Source: Paenibacillus sp. FSL R5-0490
Lineage (GTDB): Bacteria; Bacillota; Bacilli; Bacillales; Cytobacillaceae
Direction: 5' to 3'
Assembly (NCBI RefSeq): GCF_001956215.1
Contig: NZ_MRTQ01000022.1
Span: forward strand, 1 to 64,000
Length of the DNA: 64,000 bases
In this document: one piece after another, positions 16,476 to 25,104 of the stretch
How positions within the stretch are numbered: the first letter of the stretch is position 1
Layout: each line of letters opens with the position of its first letter
Position numbers and translations under genes: made by a program
The notes under the pieces: model-generated
Told to the model about the DNA's origin: nothing
Database searches by the model: none
What the model saw: only the letters and a program-made list of their open reading frames with translations

Positions 16476-17744
16476 ATGCAAGGCTCCAGAATATTTATGG
16501 TTTCGCTTTTTATCATTGCCGTATGCACTGCCTTTTTCTCAGAGGGTATCAGTGTCCAGAGCTCTGTATATATAAAAGCGCTGGGTATATACCTGCTGTT
16601 TGCATGCCTGTATTATCATTTACGGATTATCAGCAGAAATGGAAGTACATCGATTGATTATGGAATTAATTACAGTCTTTCCATTGGACTGTTTACAGGG
16701 CCATTAGGTCTGTTGATTTTTGAAGTCATCTACCGTTTTTGCGTCTATTTTTATAGAAAGCAAACAAAAACAGAGGATCCTGATGAATTTTTCCATACGT
16801 TTTATAACATCGGTTCCTTTGTGATGAGCAACTCCATCGCATTCTATTTGTTCCATCTGTTATCTCCCCTCTTTCAGGGTGTGCCATTCGGTTTTTGGGT
16901 CGTCATGCTGATGCTGATCACCGTAACCTCTTTGCTTTCGGATCTATTCCTGATTACTGTATTTAAACTGACAGGAGATATTAAAACGAAGCAGGAAGCG
17001 ATTGATTTTATCAAAACAAGAAGTGTGCTGGATATGGGGAAGATTACCTTCACGAACGGCCTTTTGCTGTTATTCCTGAAGGAGGGAAAATGGGAAATGC
17101 TCATAAGCCTGTTTATCCTTAACTACCTTGTGAGCCGGTCCTTCCTGTCGAAATCACAGATGCTTCAGAATAAAATTGAACGTGATAAGTTTGAGCAGAT
17201 GGCCTATACTGACTTTCTGACCGGTGTATTTAACCGTGCCTATATGGATAAAAAGATGACGGAGCTTAATAAATCAGAGGAATGCATTGGTATAGTTGTA
17301 GCAGATATTGACAAATTCAAGAGGATTAATGACAGCTATAATCACGCCGTTGGTGACCAGGCAATCAGGCACTTTGCCGATACATTGAAAAGCTACCTCT
17401 CTAAAGATGATTACTTGTTCAGGAGCGGCGGAGAGGAATTTACGATTATTATGAGATTCAAGACATATGAAGAGTGCCTGAATTTAGCTGAAAAGATACG
17501 CACAGGGGTTGAAACCTGCCCTTTTCAGGCAGATTTCAAAGAGCAGTCCATCTCACTTTCCTACACTGCATCTTTTGGCCTTTTTTACTATACAGTAAAC
17601 GATCTGCTTTCTATTGAAAAAGCTTATGTTTATGCAGACCAACTCCTTCTCCAGTCCAAGGAAATGGGTAAAAACAGGCTATCCAGCAGGGAAGAGCCTG
17701 CCTATTCGCACAGACCTGCAGAAGCAGTTCTGAGAAACGCATAA
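16476..17744 (+). CDS. Membrane-bound GGDEF diguanylate cyclase
   Basis: A 422-residue protein with an N-terminal membrane sensor of about six to eight spans (residues 5-225), a short linker helix, then a GGDEF domain from about 240. The active loop is GGEEF (318-322) and the metal/substrate region ADIDKFKRINDSYNHAVGDQ (276-295) is intact, so it should make cyclic di-GMP from GTP. The inhibitory RxxD site that normally lies just before the loop reads SKDD, so product inhibition is probably absent. GGAAAAGGAG precedes the ATG. It is divergent from the parMR operon and ends in a clear terminator. Confidence 0.9.
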   Translation: MQGSRIFMVSLFIIAVCTAFFSEGISVQSSVYIKALGIYLLFACLYYHLRIISRNGSTSIDYGINYSLSIGLFTGPLGLLIFEVIYRFCVYFYRKQTKTEDPDEFFHTFYNIGSFVMSNSIAFYLFHLLSPLFQGVPFGFWVVMLMLITVTSLLSDLFLITVFKLTGDIKTKQEAIDFIKTRSVLDMGKITFTNGLLLLFLKEGKWEMLISLFILNYLVSRSFLSKSQMLQNKIERDKFEQMAYTDFLTGVFNRAYMDKKMTELNKSEECIGIVVADIDKFKRINDSYNHAVGDQAIRHFADTLKSYLSKDDYLFRSGGEEFTIIMRFKTYEECLNLAEKIRTGVETCPFQADFKEQSISLSYTASFGLFYYTVNDLLSIEKAYVYADQLLLQSKEMGKNRLSSREEPAYSHRPAEAVLRNA

Positions 17745-17751
17745 GATATTC

Positions 17752-17781
17752 GCAGCCGCCGGTTTGGGCGGCTGTTTTTTT
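17752..17781 (+). terminator. Terminator after the diguanylate cyclase
   Basis: GCAGCCGCC pairs with GGGCGGCTG, followed by seven T. Confidence 0.9.
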
Positions 17782-17920
17782 GGGTATAACACCTTTGTTT
17801 TTTATAAAATTAATAAAACTATAATTATTCTGAAAAAATAAACTTTGAATGGATTCTTCGGGAAAATCTATTTATTCCTCCTTTGAAGCCAATAATAACC
17901 ATCGTTACATAAAATTTTTT

Positions 17921-17950
17921 TTGACAATTAGCAACTATGAAAGATATTAT
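17921..17950 (+). promoter_or_regulatory. Sigma-A promoter for dtpT
   Basis: TTGACA (17921-17926) and TATTAT (17945-17950) lie 18 bp apart, about 25 bp before the start codon. Confidence 0.65.
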
Positions 17951-17975
17951 AGAATAGCTAAAAGGAGGATGAAAC

Positions 17976-19469
17976 ATGTCAGATTTTAATAGGCAGAAAA
18001 TTGTTGAAAGTGTGCCTCAAAAAGGTTTCTTCGGACATCCTAAAGGCTTGTTCACACTTTTCTTCACGGAATTTTGGGAGCGCTTTTCTTACTATGGAAT
18101 GAGAGCAATCCTTGTTTTCTATATGTACTATGAGGTTTCTAAAGGCGGATTAGGCCTCGATGAGCCAACAGCTTTAGCAATCATGTCCATTTATGGGTCA
18201 TTAGTGTATATGTCAGGAATCATCGGCGGATGGATGGCTGACAGATTACTTGGAACATCCAGAGCGGTATTCTATGGCGGAATTTTAATCATGCTCGGCC
18301 ATATTGCCCTTTCCATTCCTGGAAGCCTGGCTATGTTCTTTGTTTCCATGGTTTTGATTGTTTTAGGTACTGGTTTATTGAAGCCGAATGTATCGAGCGT
18401 CGTTGGGGACATTTACAGTCCTGAAGATAACCGCCGCGATGCAGGTTTCAGTATTTTCTATATGGGCATAAACCTTGGCGGATTCCTTGCGCCGTTAATT
18501 GTCGGAACAGTTGGAATGAAATATAATTTCCATCTTGGTTTCGCCATTGCAGCCGTTGGTATGTTCTTTGGCTTATTGGTGTTTATCTTTACGAAGAAGA
18601 AAAATCTTGGATTAGCAGGAACTTATATTTCTAATCCATTATCAGCAAATGAAAAGAAAACAGTTTATACAAGAATCGGCCTGGGTGCTGTTATTATTGC
18701 CATTTTAGTTGCTGTCGGCATCCCAACTGGTCTTTTAACATTTGATTCCTTTATTGCACTTGTTGGTATCCTGGGTATCGGTCTCCCAATTATTTACTTT
18801 ACGATGATGTACCGCAGCCCGAAAACAACAGAAGTGGAACGTTCACGCATCATTGCGTATATTCCATTATTCATTGCATCTGTTATGTTCTGGGCAATCC
18901 AGGAGCAGGGCTCAACCATTCTTGCGAATTATGCGGACAAGCGTACACAGCTTGAGTTTATGGGACTTGATATATCACCGGCATGGTTCCAGTCTCTTAA
19001 CCCATTATTTATTATTTTCCTGGCGCCAGTGTTTGCCTGGCTGTGGGTGAAGCTTGGCGACCGCCAGCCTTCAGTGCCGCAGAAATTCTCACTGGGTCTA
19101 TTGTTTGCCGGTTTATCTTTCATTGTGATTCTGCTTCCTGCTTACCTTGGCGGAACAGATTCTCTAGTAAGCCCATTATGGCTGGTTCTTAGCTACTTCA
19201 TTGTTGTTCTTGGAGAGCTTTGCTTATCACCTGTTGGACTTTCAGCCACAACCAAATTAGCGCCTGCTGCGTTCTCCGCGCAAACGATGAGCCTTTGGTT
19301 CCTTTCAAATGCGGCAGCACAGGCAATCAATGCACAGATTGTTAAATTCTACACACCTGAAACAGAAATGACGTATTTCGGAGTAATTGGTGCAGTAGCG
19401 ATCCTGCTATCCATCATCTTATTCTTATTGAGTCCTAAGATTCAAGGATTTATGAAGGGTGTAAGATAA
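17976..19469 (+). CDS. dtpT: Di-/tripeptide proton symporter, POT family
   Basis: A 497-residue membrane protein with about 14 spans. The POT/PTR signature ExxERFSYYG lies at residues 32-41 (Glu32, Glu35, Arg36), which forms the proton and peptide site in this family. Further family blocks include GGWMADRLLG after the second span and SIFYMGINLGGFLAPL near residue 170. It imports di- and tripeptides with protons. AAAAGGAGGATGAAAC precedes the ATG, a TTGACA promoter is just upstream, and a hairpin follows the stop, so it is monocistronic. Confidence 0.93.
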   Translation: MSDFNRQKIVESVPQKGFFGHPKGLFTLFFTEFWERFSYYGMRAILVFYMYYEVSKGGLGLDEPTALAIMSIYGSLVYMSGIIGGWMADRLLGTSRAVFYGGILIMLGHIALSIPGSLAMFFVSMVLIVLGTGLLKPNVSSVVGDIYSPEDNRRDAGFSIFYMGINLGGFLAPLIVGTVGMKYNFHLGFAIAAVGMFFGLLVFIFTKKKNLGLAGTYISNPLSANEKKTVYTRIGLGAVIIAILVAVGIPTGLLTFDSFIALVGILGIGLPIIYFTMMYRSPKTTEVERSRIIAYIPLFIASVMFWAIQEQGSTILANYADKRTQLEFMGLDISPAWFQSLNPLFIIFLAPVFAWLWVKLGDRQPSVPQKFSLGLLFAGLSFIVILLPAYLGGTDSLVSPLWLVLSYFIVVLGELCLSPVGLSATTKLAPAAFSAQTMSLWFLSNAAAQAINAQIVKFYTPETEMTYFGVIGAVAILLSIILFLLSPKIQGFMKGVR

Positions 19470-19481
19470 TTTTGGATAAGG

Positions 19482-19517
19482 AAAAGCCAGAAGAGTTTAG
19501 TTCTTCTGGCTTTTTTT
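19482..19517. terminator. Terminator after dtpT, probably bidirectional
   Basis: AGCCAGAAGA pairs with TCTTCTGGCT, followed by seven T on the plus strand; the minus strand has TTTTCCTT after the stem and lies downstream of the cupin gene. Confidence 0.85.
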
Positions 19518-19592
19518 GTGCTTGTTTCAGGGGATTTTTTCAGCCGATAAATTCGCCAATTCGGCTTAAAATTGGCTGGTAAACCGCTGCCA

Positions 19593-20093
19593 TCAGCCTC
19601 TCCATTCCGCAAGCATCGGCCCCTCTTCACCATAAACAGGGTCCATCTGAGGAACTGAAACATTATTAATTTCGGCGAGTGCCTGTACACGGTCTGATGG
19701 GTCTTTTTTCTTCATATTCGGGCTTGTTCCGCCGGGATAGGCACCCACAACTTCGAAGTCCGGGCTGCTTTCAATCTTCTTATGGCCTGTGCCTGCAGGA
19801 AGGAGAATGACGTCGCCCTGGCTGATTTCGAGGCGCTCGCCCTGATCGCCGCCGATGAGGACGGTGGCCTGTCCCGCTTTGACCCCAAGTACTTCATGGG
19901 TATTGCTGTGATAATGGTGGTAATCATATACTCCGCCCGTCCAGCTTCCGGTCCATTTGTGTCTATTGAAAGCAGCCTCTATTTCGCCGGGCTGTTCCTT
20001 AAAAACAGCTTTGTAGATGATCACCGGGAGTCCTTGATTGTTGGGTATTTGCCCATCATCGTCCAGCAAAATGGTTTGGATCCCGTTATTCAT
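19593..20093 (-). CDS. Cupin-domain protein, YjlB-like
   Basis: A 166-residue single-domain cupin. The metal-binding motif 1 is seen as YHHYHSNTHEVLGVKAG (residues 58-74), with candidate ligands His59, His61 and Glu67, and motif 2 as GDVILLPAGTGHKK (94-107). The N-terminal DDDGQIPNNQGLPVIIYK matches the YjlB group of Bacillus, whose reaction is unknown. It starts 19 nt after the metallopeptidase gene and is probably cotranscribed with it. A gap without an independent promoter supports this. Confidence 0.82.
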   Translation of the reverse strand: MNNGIQTILLDDDGQIPNNQGLPVIIYKAVFKEQPGEIEAAFNRHKWTGSWTGGVYDYHHYHSNTHEVLGVKAGQATVLIGGDQGERLEISQGDVILLPAGTGHKKIESSPDFEVVGAYPGGTSPNMKKKDPSDRVQALAEINNVSVPQMDPVYGEEGPMLAEWRG

Positions 20094-20112
20094 TCAATCC
20101 GCTCCTTTCGTA

Positions 20113-20961
20113 TCAAAAACTGCTTTGCTTAAACGTATCTCCGCCTTTGATGGTTCCGTTCTGGAATCCTTTGTGAAACCATGACTTCCTTTGTTCAGAC
20201 GTGCCATGTGTAAAGCTTTCCGGCACGACATAGCCCTGCGCCCGTTTTTGAAGGGTATCGTCCCCTACTGCCGTCGCGGCATTCAGGGCTTCTTCCAGAT
20301 CGCCTTCCTCTAAATATCCCATTCCCTGGGCATGGTGGGCCCAAACACCTGAATAATAGTCAGCCTGCAATTCAAACCGGACGAGATATTTATTAAATTT
20401 CTCTTCACTCATTTTCTGGCGAAGAGGCATGATTTCCTCAGTTGTCCCCAGAAGTGTCTGCACATGGTGCCCAACTTCATGGGCGATAACATACGCCATG
20501 GCAAAATCACCGGGCGCCTGGAATTTCCTTTGAAGTTCTTCGTAAAAGCTTAAATCGATATACAGTTTTTGGTCACCCGGGCAATAGAAAGGCCCCACTG
20601 ATGAGGACGCAGCCCCGCATGCAGACTGTACGCTGCCTGAGTATAAAACAAGGGTCGGCTCTTTATACTGCATACCCTGCTCTTCAAATATTTCCGTCCA
20701 GACTTGCTCTGTATCCGCCAGCACTACAGAGACAAAGTCAGCAAGCTCTTTTTCCTGCTCTGACTCTTCATATGGCACAGCTGTACCGGAATCTGTTCCG
20801 GTCATATTGCCTAATAGTTCACCGGGATCACCTCCGAGAAAGGTAAATAACAATACTATAATAATTCCGCCAAGGCCGCCGCCGATCAGGGTTTTACCCC
20901 CGCCGCCCATGCCTCTCCGGTCTTCCACATTCGAACTCGCTCTTCTGCCTTTCCACTTCAT
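20113..20961 (-). CDS. Neutral zinc metallopeptidase, YpfJ family
   Basis: A 282-residue protein of the YpfJ/PF04228 family. After a basic, Gly-rich cytoplasmic start (MKWKGRRASSN) there is one membrane span (GGIIIVLLFTFLG, residues 31-43) and an extracytoplasmic domain with the zinc-binding HEVGHH (161-166), preceded by the conserved FYCPGDQKLYIDLSF block. The membrane-anchored peptidase faces the cell exterior; substrates are not known. It leads a two-gene unit with the YjlB-like cupin. The ATG at 20961 follows AGGAGGATGAATC. Confidence 0.88.
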   Translation of the reverse strand: MKWKGRRASSNVEDRRGMGGGGKTLIGGGLGGIIIVLLFTFLGGDPGELLGNMTGTDSGTAVPYEESEQEKELADFVSVVLADTEQVWTEIFEEQGMQYKEPTLVLYSGSVQSACGAASSSVGPFYCPGDQKLYIDLSFYEELQRKFQAPGDFAMAYVIAHEVGHHVQTLLGTTEEIMPLRQKMSEEKFNKYLVRFELQADYYSGVWAHHAQGMGYLEEGDLEEALNAATAVGDDTLQKRAQGYVVPESFTHGTSEQRKSWFHKGFQNGTIKGGDTFKQSSF

Positions 20962-21037
20962 GATTCATCCTCCTAATGAAACATCACTTTCATTAGTGTA
21001 TACCCGAAATGAAGCGATTTATTAACTTATCAGATAC

Positions 21038-21071
21038 AAAAATAAGTGCCTGCTGCTAAAACAGGCACTTT
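21038..21071 (-). terminator. Terminator after the FAD oxidoreductase
   Basis: AAGTGCCTG (21044-21052) pairs with CAGGCACTT (21062-21070); the minus-strand tail is ATTTTTG. Confidence 0.85.
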
Positions 21072-21079
21072 GAAATCTA

Positions 21080-22198
21080 TCATGTTTTTACCGCACCAGC
21101 CGGATCATAGAGGCTCAGATCAATATCAGCCTTTTGTCCGAGAGCAAGCCTGGCCGCTTGAGCGCCAAGAAAAGGCCCTGCAGTGAGCCCTGAGGCTCCA
21201 AGCCCATTTGCTAGGTAAAGACCTCTTAGACCAGGAATTTGGCCTATAATGGGCAGAAATCCGGGTGTATAGGGACGGAATCCCACGCGTGCTTCTGTAA
21301 ACGTTCCATTCGATAATCCCGGGGCGATTGCCAAGGCTTTTTCAAAAATGTCATTTAACCCGCCTGCAGTCACTCTTAAATCGTAGCCCATATCATCTTC
21401 ATGGGTCGCGCCAATGACGATGCGGCCGCCTTCGAATGCCAGAATGTATTGATTGTTTGGCGGCATGACAACCGGCCAGCCCGCGGTATCTTCCCCTTCA
21501 AGCTGAAGATGGACAATTTGCGCTTTTTGCGGCTTCACATCCAGCTGGATTCCAAGCGGCTCAAAAAGCTCTGCTGCCCACGCTCCCGCCGCTGCAATCA
21601 CACTTTCAGCTTCATATTGGTTTCCGCTGGCTTTAACAGCTGTAACCTCATTTCCCTGGCACACAAGTTCTGCAGAGCCCTGCACGACTTCCGCACCATG
21701 CTTTTCAGCTGCACGCAGCAGTGCGTCCCTCAGTGCGCGGCCGTTGACGCGCGCCGCACCGCTTACATGTACAGAGCTATATTCATTTGCCAATGGCGGA
21801 AACAGCCGGGAGGTCTCTTCAGGAGACACGTGCGTAATCTCCCCCATTTCAGGGGCATCTTCGCGCCTTTTCATAGCCCGTTCTTCCATTTTTTCAAGCT
21901 TTGCAGGATCGGTATGCAGGCTGACGGCACCTGCCTGCTGATAGCCTGTCTCTGTCTCACCGTCTTTTTCAAGCTCCCTGATCAGTGTCTGATAATAGGC
22001 CGCTCCCCCTTTGGCGAGCGCATACCACGCCTTATTCCGCCGCTGTGACAGCCAGGGGCATATGATTCCGGCCGCTGCATCTGTTGCCTGCCCCGAATCT
22101 TTGCGATCGATAACGGTGACTTTAGCACCTGCCTTAGCCAAATGGTAGGCAGCCGAGGCCCCCAGAATTCCTGCACCAATTACGATATGACTTTTCAT
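21080..22198 (-). CDS. FAD-dependent amino acid oxidase-like enzyme (YurR-like)
   Basis: A 372-residue DAO-superfamily flavoprotein. The FAD dinucleotide site GAGILGASAAYHL is at residues 8-20, followed by VTVIDRK; GQATDAAAGIICPWLSQRRNKAW near residues 36-58 and LGASGLTAGPFLG near the C-terminus are typical of the YurR group in Bacillus. These enzymes oxidise amino acids to imino acids; the substrate is not determined. The start at 22198 was chosen for AAAAGGAGTCAAT 5 nt before it rather than an in-frame ATG 63 nt upstream. Monocistronic with its own terminator. Confidence 0.85.
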   Translation of the reverse strand: MKSHIVIGAGILGASAAYHLAKAGAKVTVIDRKDSGQATDAAAGIICPWLSQRRNKAWYALAKGGAAYYQTLIRELEKDGETETGYQQAGAVSLHTDPAKLEKMEERAMKRREDAPEMGEITHVSPEETSRLFPPLANEYSSVHVSGAARVNGRALRDALLRAAEKHGAEVVQGSAELVCQGNEVTAVKASGNQYEAESVIAAAGAWAAELFEPLGIQLDVKPQKAQIVHLQLEGEDTAGWPVVMPPNNQYILAFEGGRIVIGATHEDDMGYDLRVTAGGLNDIFEKALAIAPGLSNGTFTEARVGFRPYTPGFLPIIGQIPGLRGLYLANGLGASGLTAGPFLGAQAARLALGQKADIDLSLYDPAGAVKT

Positions 22199-22302
22199 AT
22201 TGACTCCTTTTTTGCGATCTGGTTTGCCACTTATTTTACAAGAGTTTGGGGAAAGGTTCAAAAAGGGGGTACTTACTTTGGTCCCTGGACGAGTGCTTCA
22301 AA

Positions 22303-22344
22303 CAAAAAACTGCATGACAGGCTCAGGCACCCATCATGCAGTTT
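22303..22344 (-). terminator. Terminator after the gamma-SASP gene
   Basis: AAACTGCATGA pairs with TCATGCAGTTT, with a TTTTTTG tail on the minus strand, directly after the spore protein stop codon. Confidence 0.85.
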
Positions 22345-22346
22345 CA

Positions 22347-22538
22347 TTAAAACGGCTTATTCGGTTCATAGGTCGGCTGCTGGTTTTGTGCCTGATACTG
22401 CTGGCTTTTAGCTGCCGCATCCTGGACGTTTTCTTCAAGAGCAAATTCGGTGTCCATTCCTTTTTTGAATTGGTCAGCCTGGTTTTGGGCTGATACGACT
22501 TGCTGTTCTTCTGTTACTTTATTTGGCTGCTTTGGCAT
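22347..22538 (-). CDS. sspE: Gamma-type small acid-soluble spore protein
   Basis: A 63-residue Gln/Asn-rich protein. The segment VVSAQNQADQFKKGMDTEFA contains the TEFA-x-E processing region seen in gamma-type SASPs, followed by QYQAQNQQPTYEP. These proteins are made in the forespore, do not bind DNA, and are degraded at germination as an amino acid store. Unlike the B. subtilis protein, which has two long repeats, this one shows a single TEFA block. GGAGAGATAG precedes the ATG. Expression under a forespore sigma factor is expected but no clear sigma-G box was identified by eye. Confidence 0.75.
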   Translation of the reverse strand: MPKQPNKVTEEQQVVSAQNQADQFKKGMDTEFALEENVQDAAAKSQQYQAQNQQPTYEPNKPF

Positions 22539-22606
22539 CTCTATCTCTCCTTTAATTTAGAAGTATAGCTATAGATTTTCCAAAGCTTCTGGCACTATTC
22601 ACCTTT

Positions 22607-23584
22607 TTACAGATCCACCTTCGTTCCGACGCCTTCAAGAATTGCTTTTTCATAAACGGCTGCTGCCACAGCGAGGTCAAAGTAGGCAATCCCGACTGAT
22701 TTGAAAAAGGTAATCTCTTCTTCGTTTTCTCGGTCAGCAATCATTCCGGATGATAATTGTCCGATTTCGCCATGCAGGTCCGAAAAGCTCCAGATGCCTT
22801 CAGCGGCAGGAATAATAAAATCACCGGCTTCATCCTTGACTCCTTCTATGGTGTCCACGACGATTTTAGAGCTTCGCAGCAGTGTCTCTGCGTCTACTTC
22901 CTGCATATGTGGAAGATAAGACCCAACCCCGTTTATATGCGTCCCCGGCCGGAGGGCCTTGCCTGAGAACACGGGCTTTTCCGAGCGGGTGCTGCAGATG
23001 ACAATATCCGCCCGGGAAACAGCTTCATCGGCATTTTCCAAGATGGACACCGGCCCGTTGAACTCATGGAATTTTCCAGCAAACTCATGGGCCTTTGCAG
23101 CCGTCCGGTTGTAAAGGAAAATTCCCTCTATTTTGCGAACCTCCAAAACAGCCTGAAGCTGTTCTTCAGCCATTGCCCCGCAGCCAATCACGGCCACAGA
23201 TCTTGCTGTTTTTTTCGCGAGATGCTTAGTGGCAATTCCGCTCACGGCCCCGGTCCGGAGTCTTGTCAGGTACGAGGCATTCATGCATGCCAGGTGTTCC
23301 CCTGTTTTCGTATCACTTAATAATATGACTCCCTGAGTGGTTTTTTTGCCGACCGCAGGGTTCTCAGGAAAAATGGTGACCACCTTCACAGCCGCTTTTC
23401 CGATTGGCGGCAGGGCACTCGGCATATAAAGGGCAGAAGCTTTTTTCTCCGGAAAATCAAGCACGGTTCTATGGGGATTCTGGATTTTCCCTTCCTGATT
23501 ATGTACCAGTGCGTTTTCAAGATCTTTAATGGCTGATTCCATCGTATAGATGGATTTGATTTCTTTTTCAGATAATAAAAGCAT
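22607..23584 (-). CDS. Ornithine cyclodeaminase / mu-crystallin family dehydrogenase
   Basis: A 325-residue enzyme of the OCD/mu-crystallin family, NAD(P)-dependent oxidoreductases acting on amino or imino acids (ornithine, alanine, pyrroline- or piperideine-carboxylates). It shows the N-terminal LLLSEKEIKSIYTMESAI, the TRLRTGAVSGIATKHLAKK block near 107-125, and the Rossmann loop VAVIGCGAMAEEQLQAV near 129-145. It starts 6 nt after the MFS transporter, so uptake and metabolism of one amino acid-like compound is plausible. The exact reaction cannot be told. AAAGGTAGAGTTC precedes the ATG. Confidence 0.85.
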   Translation of the reverse strand: MLLLSEKEIKSIYTMESAIKDLENALVHNQEGKIQNPHRTVLDFPEKKASALYMPSALPPIGKAAVKVVTIFPENPAVGKKTTQGVILLSDTKTGEHLACMNASYLTRLRTGAVSGIATKHLAKKTARSVAVIGCGAMAEEQLQAVLEVRKIEGIFLYNRTAAKAHEFAGKFHEFNGPVSILENADEAVSRADIVICSTRSEKPVFSGKALRPGTHINGVGSYLPHMQEVDAETLLRSSKIVVDTIEGVKDEAGDFIIPAAEGIWSFSDLHGEIGQLSSGMIADRENEEEITFFKSVGIAYFDLAVAAAVYEKAILEGVGTKVDL

Positions 23585-23589
23585 GAACT

Positions 23590-24909
23590 CTACCTTTCTA
23601 AGCCTGTAGGGAATGAATTTTCCCCTGTCAGATCAGAATCCAGGTCCTGATTGCTGCGGTCAGTGACGGATGAAATCGCAATTAAAGAGATGGCGGCAGC
23701 AAGCATGATGTATAAGGCTACAGGAACATAGGAATTGTCATAGGCATTCAGCAGGGCTGTTGCAACGAGAGGAGCTGTTCCTCCTGCCAGCGCTGCCCCT
23801 ATTTGATAGCCCAGGGTGATGCCGGTATAGCGGACATTCGACTTAAAGATTTCAGAAAACATCGTTCCAAGTACAGCGGTGATTGGAGCCCAGATGATGC
23901 CGAGACCCAATATGGTAGCCACAACCAGCAGAACGGCCGAATCCTGGTGAAGAAGCCAGAAGTACGGAAAGGCATAAAGCATCATCAGGACCGTTCCGCC
24001 GACATAAAGCTTTTTCCGGCCAATTTTGTCAGACAGTTTTCCCATGATCGGGATCAGAATAGTCGTAATAATGGTTGCAATCGTAACGGCATTCAATGTA
24101 ACCGTACGCGAGAAGCTAAGCTGTGTGGTCGCATAGGAAACAATAAAGGTTCCGAAGATATAAAATGGCGCGGTCTCCACCACTTTTGCGCCAACTGCAA
24201 TCAATACTTCCTTCCAATGGCTGCGCATTGTTTCCACAAATGGAATCTTGGCGATTTCCCCGTTTTCCCGGGCCTTTTTAAAGGATGGAGTTTCATCAAT
24301 GCCTTTGCGGATCCATAAGCCAAAAAAGACAAGCAGGGCACTCAGAATGAACGGTACGCGCCATCCCCATGATAAAAAAGCTTCCTCCGGCAATAATGTC
24401 ATGATGGATAAAGCGAGTGTTCCGAGGAGCATTCCGATGGTGACACCCATTTGCGGAATGCTTCCAAAAAAGCCGCGCCGATTTTTTGGAGCATATTCAA
24501 CAGCGAGCAGCAGTGCACCGCCCCATTCTCCTCCGAGTCCAATTCCTTGTATTAAGCGTAAAAGAATCAGCAGAATCGGTGCTGCCGCGCCTATATTATC
24601 GTAGGTAGGCAAAAAGCCCATGAGGACCGTTGCACCGCCCATAAGGGACAATGTGAGGACAAGGGTCTTCTTTCTGCCGATTTTATCCCCTATGTGGCTG
24701 AAAATAACCCCGCCAAGCGGACGGATGAAGAAAGCAAGTGCGAAAGAGGCATACGCCAGCATTAAGCCGACAGCCGGATCATCACTGTGAAAAAACATTT
24801 GATTAAATACAAGTGCAGCAACCGTTCCGTATAAAAAGTAATCAAACCATTCGATGGAACTTCCGATCAGGCTTGCAATCAGGACTTTCTTTTCTAATTT
24901 CTTTTCCAT
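23590..24909 (-). CDS. MFS transporter, metabolite:proton symporter (MHS) family
   Basis: A 439-residue transporter with 12 spans. The opening IGSSIEWFDYFLYGTVAALVF is the MHS-family signature (proline/betaine, citrate and shikimate carriers), followed by RPLGGVIFSHIGDKIGRKKTL after span two and LIQGIGLGGEWGGALLLAVEY near residue 130. GAGGGGG sits 7 nt before the ATG at 24909, so the shorter start was chosen. It is the first gene of a two-gene unit with the OCD-like enzyme, suggesting an amino acid or betaine-type substrate (inference). Confidence 0.88.
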   Translation of the reverse strand: MEKKLEKKVLIASLIGSSIEWFDYFLYGTVAALVFNQMFFHSDDPAVGLMLAYASFALAFFIRPLGGVIFSHIGDKIGRKKTLVLTLSLMGGATVLMGFLPTYDNIGAAAPILLILLRLIQGIGLGGEWGGALLLAVEYAPKNRRGFFGSIPQMGVTIGMLLGTLALSIMTLLPEEAFLSWGWRVPFILSALLVFFGLWIRKGIDETPSFKKARENGEIAKIPFVETMRSHWKEVLIAVGAKVVETAPFYIFGTFIVSYATTQLSFSRTVTLNAVTIATIITTILIPIMGKLSDKIGRKKLYVGGTVLMMLYAFPYFWLLHQDSAVLLVVATILGLGIIWAPITAVLGTMFSEIFKSNVRYTGITLGYQIGAALAGGTAPLVATALLNAYDNSYVPVALYIMLAAAISLIAISSVTDRSNQDLDSDLTGENSFPTGLER

Positions 24910-25104
24910 TCCATTTCCCCCTCTCTTAACTGTAAAAATGTACAAGTTCATCATAGTTTATATTATTTTGATATTTCAATATATTTTTAAAATTGGCTGA
25001 GAAATAGAACTTATTTACCTGTCCAATCCCTAAGGTGAAAGTATGGGAATGTTTTTGTTATAATCATAATACTTAGATGGAATTTGACTTTAACTGGAGT
25101 GAAC

